Assembly (NCBI GenBank): GCA_050949055.1
Contig: JBMNFA010000004.1
Location: 1-5,636 of the forward strand
Origin: JAEZJZ01 sp050949055
GTDB lineage: Bacteria; Bacillota; UBA994; UBA5500
Direction of reading: 5' to 3'
Length of the DNA stretch: 5,636 nucleotides
The notes beneath the pieces were generated by a model. It worked only from the letters and a program-made list of their open reading frames with translations, was not told where the DNA came from and searched no databases. Below are positions 1 through 5,549 of this stretch, piece by piece (position 1 is the first letter of the stretch; every line of letters starts with the position of its first letter). The position numbers and the translations under genes were made by a program.

Positions 1-2
1 TA

Positions 3-971
3 TTGCCCACGTTGCTAGCACTGGCCCTCACTGCCGTCATGTTGGTTGGCTGTCAGACGCAGCAACCGGTGGCAGACGTTCCCCTGGAGATTCGCGTCGG
101 CGGACTAAAAGGACCCACCTCGATGGGCATGGTGCGATTGATGGAGGCGGCTGAAAAGGGCGAGGCAGCCAACAGTTACTCGTTCAACATCTATGGTTCT
201 GCCGACGAGGTGACGCCAAAACTGATCCAGGGTGAACTGGACATTGTCGCGGTACCAGCCAACCTGGCGTCAGTGCTATACAATAATACCGCTGGCGCAA
301 TCAAGCTCTTGGCGATCAACACCTTGGGAGTAACCTATATCGTTGAACAGGGTGAGCAAGTCCATTCTCTTGCCGACCTGAAGGGAAAGACAATTTATGC
401 TTCTGGGAAAGGTTCTATACCTGAATACACATTGCGGTTTCTACTCGCCGAACATGGGATTGACCCCGATAAGGATGTCACCTTTAGCTGGAAATCGGAA
501 CCGGGCGAGATAGTCGCCCTGTTGGCTCAGAACCAAGACGCGGTCGCCATGCTGCCACAACCCTATGTCACGGTAGCCCAGACACAGCTGCAGGATTTGC
601 GCATTGCTGTCAACCTGACTGAGACGTGGGACGACCTGGGAAACGGCAGCACCCTAATCACTGGTGTGCTGGTTGTTAGGACAGAGTTCGCCGATGCTCA
701 CCCAGAACGACTGGCTGCTTTCCTGGATGAGTACAGAGCCTCCACCGAATACGTGAATGCCCATATTCCCGAGGCCGCGCAACTAGTTGAGAAGTTTGGC
801 ATTGTGCCAGCGGCAATTGCCGAGAAGGCTCTCCCCTACTGCAACATCACCTATCTGGCAGGGGCCGATATGCGGCCGATGATGCAAGGATACTTGCAGG
901 TGCTGTTTGCCCAGAACCCCAAGGCCATAGGTGGCGCGGTGCCTGACGACGGTTTCTACTATGTTAAGTAG
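3..971 (+). CDS. ABC transporter substrate-binding lipoprotein (NMT1/SsuA/TauA-like), 5' end probably cut
   Basis: This is the extracytoplasmic binding protein of an ABC importer; it should capture a small solute outside the membrane and deliver it to the permease encoded next. The first 17 residues form a hydrophobic signal segment ending in a lipobox, LVGC, with Cys17 the likely lipidated residue. The mature part has the periplasmic-binding-protein type II pattern: a GG-L-KGPTSMG loop at 33-42 that probably touches ligand, a segment equivalent to 'I-x-GELDI' near 77-82, and the lobe-crossing 'DLKGKTI' strand at 125-131. The readable start is a TTG at base 3, but the signal peptide has no basic residues before its hydrophobic core. 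The true start is therefore probably a few codons outside the window. The 3' end overlaps the permease start. The family handles nitrate, sulfonates, taurine or thiamine precursors; the substrate here is unknown. Confidence 0.85.
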   Translation: MPTLLALALTAVMLVGCQTQQPVADVPLEIRVGGLKGPTSMGMVRLMEAAEKGEAANSYSFNIYGSADEVTPKLIQGELDIVAVPANLASVLYNNTAGAIKLLAINTLGVTYIVEQGEQVHSLADLKGKTIYASGKGSIPEYTLRFLLAEHGIDPDKDVTFSWKSEPGEIVALLAQNQDAVAMLPQPYVTVAQTQLQDLRIAVNLTETWDDLGNGSTLITGVLVVRTEFADAHPERLAAFLDEYRASTEYVNAHIPEAAQLVEKFGIVPAAIAEKALPYCNITYLAGADMRPMMQGYLQVLFAQNPKAIGGAVPDDGFYYVK

Positions 972-1713
972 ACAACGCTGGGAGAAAGCAGGCGCGGTAG
1001 TGTTTGCGCTGGCAATCTGGCAGATAGGCGCAATGCTGCTGAGGCAGGATTTGTTGCTGGTTGCGCCGACTACTGTAGCCCAAAGACTGGTCAGCCTCTT
1101 TGCGGAGGACGACTTCTTGCGCACAATCAGCTTCTCCTGCAAGCGGATAGCCTCCGGCTTCTTGCTGGCGTTACTTTTTGGCAGCATGCTGGCGGCAGCT
1201 GCCGGAAGAATACGCCTAGTGGAAGTTGTTCTGGAACCATTTGTTGCCGCGATCAAGTCAGTGCCAGTGGCTTCGTTCATCATCCTTTGCCTAATTTGGC
1301 TTAGCTCCAGCAGCCTGGCAGTGTTTATCGCTTGGTTGATGGCGTTCCCGATTATCTACACCAACGTCTTGCAGGGAATCAGGAGCACAGACCGCAAACT
1401 GCTGGAGATGGCCGAGGTATTCCGGGTCGGCTGGCTAAAGAGGATGAGGTACATCCACCTGCCACACCTGAAGCCCTATCTAGTCTCTGCCTGCAGCGTG
1501 GCGGTAGGCCTGTCGTGGAAAGCGGGTGTGGCAGCTGAAGTGATCGGCATTCCCGACGGCTCCATAGGCGAAAAGCTCTACCAGGCCAAGGTCTATTTGA
1601 GCACCAGTGACTTGTTCGCCTGGACAGCCGTAATCGTCGTGGTCAGCATCGTGTTTGAAAAGCTGTTCTTGTTGCTGCTGCGGAGGCTGTTCTTAGGATT
1701 GGAGAGATGGTAG
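961..1713 (+). CDS. ABC transporter permease (SsuC/TauC/NrtB-like)
   Basis: This is the inner-membrane channel subunit of the importer, expected to work as a dimer. From the ATG at 961 it is 250 residues, usual for the family. About six membrane segments are visible: roughly 10-27, 64-82, 101-116, 117-137, 173-196 and 218-240. The cytoplasmic EAA loop that docks on the ATPase lies at 149-168, with E149, A151, E152, G157 and the terminal LP at 167-168; it is a slightly diverged copy. An in-frame GTG at 931 would add ten residues and has only a weak AAGG six bases upstream. I prefer the ATG at 961 because it gives a normal basic N-terminus (MLSRQRW) and an 11-base overlap with the binding-protein gene. 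That overlap suggests coupled translation, since no strong ribosome site precedes 961. The choice between the two starts is not certain. Confidence 0.88.
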   Translation: MLSRQRWEKAGAVVFALAIWQIGAMLLRQDLLLVAPTTVAQRLVSLFAEDDFLRTISFSCKRIASGFLLALLFGSMLAAAAGRIRLVEVVLEPFVAAIKSVPVASFIILCLIWLSSSSLAVFIAWLMAFPIIYTNVLQGIRSTDRKLLEMAEVFRVGWLKRMRYIHLPHLKPYLVSACSVAVGLSWKAGVAAEVIGIPDGSIGEKLYQAKVYLSTSDLFAWTAVIVVVSIVFEKLFLLLLRRLFLGLERW

Positions 1714-2312
1714 AGATGGATATCGCAGTCTCGGATCTCACTAAGAGCTTTGGCTCCCAGCTGGTGTTGGACCGCTTCAGCGCTACTTTTCGGGGCGGGA
1801 AGGCTACCTGCATCATGGGACCCTCCGGCTGTGGCAAGACAACGCTGTTAAATATCCTGATGGGGTTGGTACAGCCGGACAGCGGTCAGATTAGGGGGAT
1901 AGAGCAGAGAGCGATGAGCGCAGTCTTCCAGGAAGATCGGCTTTGCGAGGGCTTCAATGCCATTTCTAACGTGCGCTTGGTGAGCAACAGAGGTATTCGA
2001 CATCAGCAGATCATCCAGCACCTAGAGATCGTCGGCCTCAAGGACAGCTTGGCCAAGCCAGTCAGCGAGCTCAGCGGCGGCATGCGACGCAGAGTAGCGA
2101 TTGTCCGGGCCATGCTGGCCCCCAGTGAGATCGTGTTTCTCGATGAACCCTTCAAAGGCCTCGATGAAGCAACCAAGCAGGCGACCATGCGGTATGTTAA
2201 GGACAACACCCAAACCAAGACGGTGATTATGGTAAGCCACAGCCTGGAGGAGGCGCGGGAATTTGGTGCCCAACTAATAGTGATGCCAGCGCCTCCAGGC
2301 AACCTGAGATGA
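1707..2312 (+). CDS. ABC transporter ATP-binding protein (SsuB/TauB/NrtD-like)
   Basis: This cytoplasmic ATPase powers the importer. All catalytic motifs are intact: Walker A GPSGCGKTT at 38-46, Q-loop Gln75, signature LSGGM at 122-126, Walker B IVFLDEP at 142-148 with catalytic Glu147, D-loop GLD at 151-153 and switch His178. At 201 residues it is shorter than the usual 240-260 of this group; the missing part is the C-terminal tail after the H-loop domain, so it is probably functional. The ATG at 1707 overlaps the permease stop by seven bases (ATGGTAG) and has AGGA at 1695-1698, eight bases upstream. A second ATG at 1716, with GGAGAG nine bases before it, is an equally reasonable start and would give 198 residues. 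Gene order (binding protein, permease, ATPase) and overlap make this the last gene of a three-gene operon. Confidence 0.92.
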   Translation: MVEMDIAVSDLTKSFGSQLVLDRFSATFRGGKATCIMGPSGCGKTTLLNILMGLVQPDSGQIRGIEQRAMSAVFQEDRLCEGFNAISNVRLVSNRGIRHQQIIQHLEIVGLKDSLAKPVSELSGGMRRRVAIVRAMLAPSEIVFLDEPFKGLDEATKQATMRYVKDNTQTKTVIMVSHSLEEAREFGAQLIVMPAPPGNLR

Positions 2313-2354
2313 CGATGGCTGTCTAGCGGACAAGACAACCACAGAGACTGAACA

Positions 2355-2394
2355 AGATGGCGGTATTGGGAGACTGCTCCCAACACCGCCATCT
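2355..2394. terminator. Bidirectional hairpin between convergent genes
   Basis: The arms AGATGGCGGT-a-TTGGGAG (2355-2372) and CTCCCAA-c-ACCGCCATCT (2377-2394) pair over 17 of 18 positions around a four-base loop ACTG. The hairpin lies 42 bases after the ATPase stop and 17 bases after the rubrerythrin stop on the other strand, so it probably terminates both transcripts. Neither side is followed by a proper T-run (GACACTATCC on +, TGTTCAGTCT on -). It may therefore act partly as an mRNA 3'-end stabiliser, or need help to terminate. Confidence 0.7.
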
Positions 2395-2411
2395 GACACT
2401 ATCCCAGATCT

Positions 2412-2957
2412 CTATTTACCGAAGTATCTCTCCAACAGGCCCTTGAAGGCCTTGCCATGGCGAGCCTCATCGCGAGCCATTTCATGAACGGTGTCATGAA
2501 TAGCGTCGAGATTTGCCGCCTTTGCCCGTTTGGCCAGATCCGTCTTACCGGCTGTGGCACCGTTCTCGGCGTCAACCCTCAACTGCAGGTTCTTTTTCGT
2601 GCTGTCAGTGATCACTTCCCCTAATAGCTCGGCAAACTTAGCCGCGTGCTCGGCCTCTTCATACGCAGCCTTCTCGTAATAAAGCCCTATTTCGGGATAG
2701 CCTTCCCGATGGGCAACTCTCGCCATGGCTAGATACATACCGACTTCAGTGCACTCGGCGGTAAAATTGGCGCGCAGGTCGGCCAGAATATCCTCACTGA
2801 CTCCTTGTGCTACGCCCACAACGTGCTCGGCAGCCCAAGTCATCTCGCCCACCTGCTCAGTAAACTTGCTGGCCGGAGCCTGACATACGGGGCACTTGGC
2901 CGGCGGCGCATCGCCCTCATGGATATAGCCACACACCTGACAAACGAACTTCTTCAT
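2412..2957 (-). CDS. Reverse rubrerythrin (rubredoxin-like domain plus diiron ferritin-like domain), NADH-dependent peroxidase component
   Basis: This cytoplasmic non-haem iron protein reduces hydrogen peroxide, and in clostridial relatives also oxygen, taking electrons from NADH through a reductase. The 181 residues start with a rubredoxin-like knuckle, Cys6/Cys9 (CQVCGY) and Cys22/Cys25 (CPVC), which should bind one iron. A four-helix ferritin-like domain follows. Its likely diiron ligands are Glu68, the ExxH pair Glu101/His104, Glu131, and the ExxH pair Glu164/His167, with Glu159 nearby. Having the rubredoxin part first is the 'reverse' order typical of Clostridia and relatives; classical rubrerythrin carries it at the C-terminus. 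The start is well supported: AAGGAGG (complement of 2966-2972) lies eight bases before the ATG. The gene stands alone, convergent with the ABC operon and divergent from the MATE gene. Expression may be peroxide- or iron-responsive, judging from palindromes upstream. Confidence 0.93.
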   Translation of the reverse strand: MKKFVCQVCGYIHEGDAPPAKCPVCQAPASKFTEQVGEMTWAAEHVVGVAQGVSEDILADLRANFTAECTEVGMYLAMARVAHREGYPEIGLYYEKAAYEEAEHAAKFAELLGEVITDSTKKNLQLRVDAENGATAGKTDLAKRAKAANLDAIHDTVHEMARDEARHGKAFKGLLERYFGK

Positions 2958-2965
2958 CTCTGCAT

Positions 2966-2972
2966 CCTCCTT
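2966..2972 (-). promoter_or_regulatory. Strong ribosome binding site of rubrerythrin
   Basis: The minus strand reads AAGGAGG, a full match to the Firmicute-type anti-Shine-Dalgarno complement. It is spaced eight bases from the ATG at 2957, fixes the rubrerythrin start and predicts efficient translation. Confidence 0.88.
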
Positions 2973-3011
2973 GACTGGATGATCTCTCAGATGTTGAGGA
3001 ACCTTACCATC

Positions 3012-3056
3012 CTATGCGTGCAAATCGGCGATCAGTCCTCGCTAATTTGCACATAG
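3012..3056. repeat. Long imperfect inverted repeat (hairpin) in the rubrerythrin leader
   Basis: The outer arms CTAT (3012-3015) and ATAG (3053-3056) pair. After a two-base bulge (GC, 3016-3017), GTGCAAAT (3018-3025) pairs perfectly with ATTTGCAC (3045-3052). After two weak positions, GCGA (3028-3031) pairs with TCGC (3039-3042), leaving a seven-base loop. The whole element is 45 nt and lies 55-100 bases before the rubrerythrin ATG, so it would sit in the leader if transcription starts near 3071. It is not followed by a T-run on either strand. It could be a leader RNA structure, a stabiliser or a protein-binding palindrome; the sequence does not decide which. Confidence 0.6.
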
Positions 3057-3058
3057 CG

Positions 3059-3074
3059 TTATCGATAATGATTC
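3059..3074. promoter_or_regulatory. AT-rich palindrome TTATCGATAA with Fur/PerR-like half-site
   Basis: TTATCGATAA (3059-3068) is a perfect ten-base palindrome. It runs into GATAATGATT (3064-3073), which resembles one half of a Fur-family box. It lies just downstream of the candidate -10 box of rubrerythrin, where a repressor could block initiation. The match to a full Fur or PerR box is partial, so the assignment is tentative. Confidence 0.3.
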
Positions 3075-3077
3075 CTC

Positions 3078-3104
3078 TTTATATCTATTCACCGTCCCTG
3101 TCCA
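3078..3104 (-). promoter_or_regulatory. Candidate sigma-A type promoter for rubrerythrin
   Basis: On the minus strand TGGACA (complement of 3099-3104) and TATAAA (complement of 3078-3083) each match the vegetative consensus at five of six positions. The 15-base spacer is shorter than the ideal 17. Transcription would start near 3071, giving a leader of about 114 nt that contains the hairpin at 3012-3056. Confidence 0.35.
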
Positions 3105-3119
3105 TATTTCCTGCTGCTA

Positions 3120-3136
3120 ATAATGATTTTTATTAT
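3120..3136. promoter_or_regulatory. Candidate PerR/Fur-type operator upstream of rubrerythrin
   Basis: ATAATGATTTTTATTAT is an inverted repeat with six of eight mirrored positions complementary. Its core, TAATGATTTTTATTA (3121-3135), matches the published 7-1-7 PerR box TTATAATNATTATAA at 10 of the 14 specified positions. It lies just upstream of the candidate rubrerythrin -35 and between the divergent rubrerythrin and MATE genes. PerR control of rubrerythrins is known in clostridia; applying it here is inference, and AT-rich DNA can produce such matches by chance. Confidence 0.35.
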
Positions 3137-3234
3137 ATGTTGTTGATGAAGCGTCGTGGAGATATGCCTGTGCGCCAACACATGGGAGTTGCGCCTCACC
3201 AATCGGCCATGCTTCTCGCTGCCAATCTCTGTCC

Positions 3235-3279
3235 TTGACTTATGTTGCTCTGTGACGTAAATTTGGAACATGCGATAAT
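3235..3279 (+). promoter_or_regulatory. Candidate promoters of the MATE gene
   Basis: TTGACT (3235-3240) is five of six to the -35 consensus. Seventeen bases later comes TAAATT (3258-3263), a modest -10. A second option is the extended -10 TGCGATAAT (3271-3279), which has no good -35. Either would give a short leader (about 25-45 nt) before the TTG start at 3313. Confidence 0.4.
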
Positions 3280-3312
3280 TAGCCATACGAACTAGAAAGC
3301 AGGGCGATTAAC

Positions 3313-4689
3313 TTGGCTGCAATTACCAAAGCAGAACAACAAGCTAAACCGGAACTGACACAGCAAGAGGCTAGACGTCAGGTGATTGCATTGGCTTGGC
3401 CGGCAGTGGTCGAGCAACTATTGGTCACCCTGTTTGGAATGGTTGACATGATGATGGTCGGTTCCGTCGGACCGTATGCTATCGCTGCAATTGGCCTGAC
3501 CAACCAGCCGATGCTTTTGGCGTTGGCCGCATTTCAGGCTCTCAACGTAGGCACCACTGCTTTGGTGGCGCGCTTTGTCGGTGCGGAGGATATTTCTGAA
3601 GCCAACGCCACTATTCGCCAATCGCTGTTAGTGGTTTTCGTTTTGGCTGGTTTGGCTTCTGCCTTAGTCTATATCTTCGCGAAACCAATGGTCGTGTTCA
3701 TGGGAGCCACTGGCGAGACACTAGGTTACGCGGTCACTTATCTGCGAGTGATCAGCCTGGGGCTATTGCCCCAGACCGTCGGCATGTGCGTAACAGCGGT
3801 GTTGCGGGGTGCGGGGGATACCAAGACCCCCATGCGCTTCAACATCATCGCCAATGTCTTTAACGTAATTGGCAACTTCCTGTTGATTGCCGGGCGTTTC
3901 GGTTTCCCGGCCTGGGGCGTGTTTGGAGCTGCCATTGCTACCACTGTAAGTCGCTTAATAGGCTGCGCCCTTTCTCTGTATGTGGTTTTCAGCGGCAGGT
4001 CATTGCTGCACATTTCGCTGCGGGATCGGTTTGTCCCGCGCTGGGATCTCATCTCTCGCGTGGTGAGGGTTGGTTTTCCGTCTATGCTCGAGCAGTTGCT
4101 GATGCGCTTTGGTAACATCGTCTTCACCAAGACGGTCTCCGGTTTAGGGATGGCCACCTATGCGGCACATCAAATTGGCATGAACATCCAGAGTCTCTCC
4201 TTCACTCCTGGACATGGCTTCGGCATGGCCGCCACTTCCCTGGTGGGGCGTAGCCTGGGAGAAAAACGCCCTGACAAGGCAGAAAAGTACGGTTGGCAAA
4301 CCAGACGAATCGGTCAATATGTGGCCGTCACCATGGGCTTGCTCTTCTTTTTTGGTGGGCGCCAGATCGCCTCGCTCTACACCGATGACCCCGCTGTCAT
4401 TGGTACGGCTGCTTTGGTACTGAAGGTCAGTGCCTTCATCCAGCCGTTTCAGTCCAGTCAGTTCATTCTGGCTGGAGCGTTGCGCGGGGCTGGGGATACC
4501 CGGTGGCCACTCATTTCCACTTTCGTGGGGGTAGCCGGGATCCGTGCCCTGCTGGCAGTACTGTTTGTCAATGTGCTACGGCTGGGAGTGGTTGGTGCCT
4601 GGTACGCTTTGCTGCTGGATCAGTTCACCCGCTCGCTGGTCGTCTATTATCGCTATAACTCTAAGCGCTGGCAGAAAGCACAGGTTTAG
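3313..4689 (+). CDS. MATE family multidrug/sodium or proton antiporter (NorM-like)
   Basis: This inner-membrane efflux pump of the MatE family exports organic cations or other toxic compounds in exchange for sodium or protons. It has 458 residues, the usual family length, in two homologous halves of about six helices each. The first half begins with WPAVVEQLL (29-37) and a 'GMVDMMMVG' segment (42-50) carrying the membrane-embedded Asp45 typical of NorM-type pumps. The second half has PGHGFGMAATSLVG near 298-311. The twofold origin shows in the paired motifs LRGAGDT at 164-170 and 390-396, each followed by a Pro-containing helix start. The start is a TTG, with a modest AGGG at 3301-3304, eight bases upstream; no better in-frame start is visible nearby. 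The gene is monocistronic, divergent from rubrerythrin, and ends before a hairpin terminator. The substrate cannot be told from the sequence. Confidence 0.92.
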   Translation: MAAITKAEQQAKPELTQQEARRQVIALAWPAVVEQLLVTLFGMVDMMMVGSVGPYAIAAIGLTNQPMLLALAAFQALNVGTTALVARFVGAEDISEANATIRQSLLVVFVLAGLASALVYIFAKPMVVFMGATGETLGYAVTYLRVISLGLLPQTVGMCVTAVLRGAGDTKTPMRFNIIANVFNVIGNFLLIAGRFGFPAWGVFGAAIATTVSRLIGCALSLYVVFSGRSLLHISLRDRFVPRWDLISRVVRVGFPSMLEQLLMRFGNIVFTKTVSGLGMATYAAHQIGMNIQSLSFTPGHGFGMAATSLVGRSLGEKRPDKAEKYGWQTRRIGQYVAVTMGLLFFFGGRQIASLYTDDPAVIGTAALVLKVSAFIQPFQSSQFILAGALRGAGDTRWPLISTFVGVAGIRALLAVLFVNVLRLGVVGAWYALLLDQFTRSLVVYYRYNSKRWQKAQV

Positions 4690-4739
4690 GTCTGCACGCG
4701 CAGCACTGGTTTGGGCCTTTGCATGCTGAACACAACAAT

Positions 4740-4780
4740 AAGCGGTACTCGGAAATCACTCCGGGTACCGCTTTGTATTC
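4740..4780 (+). terminator. Intrinsic terminator of the MATE gene
   Basis: AAGCGGTACTCGGA (4740-4753) pairs with TCCGGGTACCGCTT (4760-4773) over 14 positions, one of them a U-G wobble, around the loop AATCAC. The 3' side continues as TTTGTATTC, an interrupted T-tract. It lies 50 bases after the MATE stop. Confidence 0.8.
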
Positions 4781-4831
4781 TAAGGACCAGGCTAACAGCT
4801 GAATGCTCCCGGGAGAGTCGCATAGAGGATT

Positions 4832-4860
4832 GCATCAGAAATGTTGTTTCATTCTGATGC
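4832..4860. repeat. Hairpin downstream of tRNA-Arg
   Basis: GCATCAGAAATG (4832-4843) pairs with CATTCTGATGC (4850-4860) through 11 base pairs with one bulged A and the loop TTGTTT. On the minus strand it lies 41 bases beyond the tRNA 3' end and could terminate or protect the tRNA precursor. No T-run follows it on that strand, so terminator function is unproven. A ten-base palindrome CTCCCGGGAG lies nearby at 4806-4815. Confidence 0.45.
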
Positions 4861-4901
4861 GGCGTCCGGCAGGACCAGCTGTGTTGGAGAAAGACAAGGG
4901 G

Positions 4902-4977
<76 letters not shown>

Positions 4978-4988
4978 ATCGCAGTACC

Positions 4989-5018
4989 AGTTTAGCATCA
5001 GAGTAGAGCAAAGCGCAA
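4989..5018 (-). promoter_or_regulatory. Candidate tRNA-Arg promoter
   Basis: On the minus strand TTGCGC (complement of 5013-5018) and an extended -10, TGCTAAACT, whose hexamer is the complement of 4989-4994, are 18 bases apart. The hexamer ends 11 bases before the mature tRNA 5' end, a typical distance for tRNA genes. Both hexamers are imperfect, so read-through from the acetyltransferase gene is an alternative. Confidence 0.35.
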
Positions 5019-5024
5019 TCTTGC

Positions 5025-5522
5025 TCACTTGATTTCCTTGCGCAATTTGAACTGCGCTTGAAACCTGTCCTGATCCCCAACCACCGCAGTCACGTGAAAA
5101 CCACATCTGTTGATATAGAAACGGTGGTTGCGATAGGATACGGCCGGTGTTTCGGTGGTCCAGACCTTAATCAGGGGATGGCTATGCTCAACAAAACGCC
5201 AGACAGTAGTTCCTATCGCCTGACCGATCAGGTCGGGATCGATGAATAGGCAGCCAAGATGCCCCACCTGAAGCCTTTCGTCAATGAAGAGTATCAGCGC
5301 ACCAATGGGCCTGCCGTCTTTGTCTATGCGATATGCCTCGGCATTCTCGTGCAGCCCCCATTTGCGCAGGAAGCTCCCGTCATCATAGCCAGGAGGGCCT
5401 CCTGCTGGCTTCTGAAAGAATAGGCGTGAATCGTCATCAAACGCTCGCTTCATGATGGGAGTAAGCACAGGCACGTGGGCTTCAGTCATAGATAAGAAGG
5501 TCAGCCCCTCAAACTCCTTCAT
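5025..5522 (-). CDS. GNAT family N-acetyltransferase
   Basis: This is probably a cytoplasmic enzyme that transfers an acetyl group from acetyl-CoA to an amine; the acceptor is unknown. From the preferred start it has 165 residues, normal for a single GNAT domain. The pattern fits: substrate-side helices at about 14-35, strands around 62-80, the CoA-binding strand VGHLGCLFID (86-95), and a pyrophosphate loop IGQAIGT (99-105) that is degenerate against the usual R/Q-x-x-G-x-G/A. The C-terminal motif has Asn132, FY at 135-136 and CGF at 140-142. I chose the ATG at 5522 over the one at 5537 (five residues longer). GGAGG (complement of 5531-5535) sits eight bases before 5522, and the upstream ATG overlaps it. 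It lies 27 bases after an apparent upstream gene on the same strand and may be in its operon. Confidence 0.82.
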   Translation of the reverse strand: MKEFEGLTFLSMTEAHVPVLTPIMKRAFDDDSRLFFQKPAGGPPGYDDGSFLRKWGLHENAEAYRIDKDGRPIGALILFIDERLQVGHLGCLFIDPDLIGQAIGTTVWRFVEHSHPLIKVWTTETPAVSYRNHRFYINRCGFHVTAVVGDQDRFQAQFKLRKEIK

Positions 5523-5549
5523 TGCCAACACCTCCATACAGCCCTTTCA

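Noticed and set aside
783..1283. Minus-strand open frame of 166 codons
   Set aside because: It lies wholly opposite the binding-protein and permease genes, which have clear family signatures; its own composition shows no family features.
2003..2392. Minus-strand open frame of 129 codons opposite the ATPase
   Set aside because: It covers the reverse complement of ABC signature and Walker B coding sequence and includes the terminator hairpin; no ribosome site or recognisable domain.
3014..3238. Possible small plus-strand protein of 74 codons between rubrerythrin and MATE
   Set aside because: Its start lies inside the rubrerythrin leader hairpin, no ribosome site precedes it, and the region is better explained by promoters and palindromes.
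3738..4157. Minus-strand open frame of 139 codons inside the MATE gene
   Set aside because: Shadow of a well-supported membrane protein gene; rich in Arg/Pro/Thr as expected for antisense of hydrophobic codons.
4806..4815. Perfect palindrome CTCCCGGGAG
   Set aside because: Too short and isolated to assign a role; could be chance.
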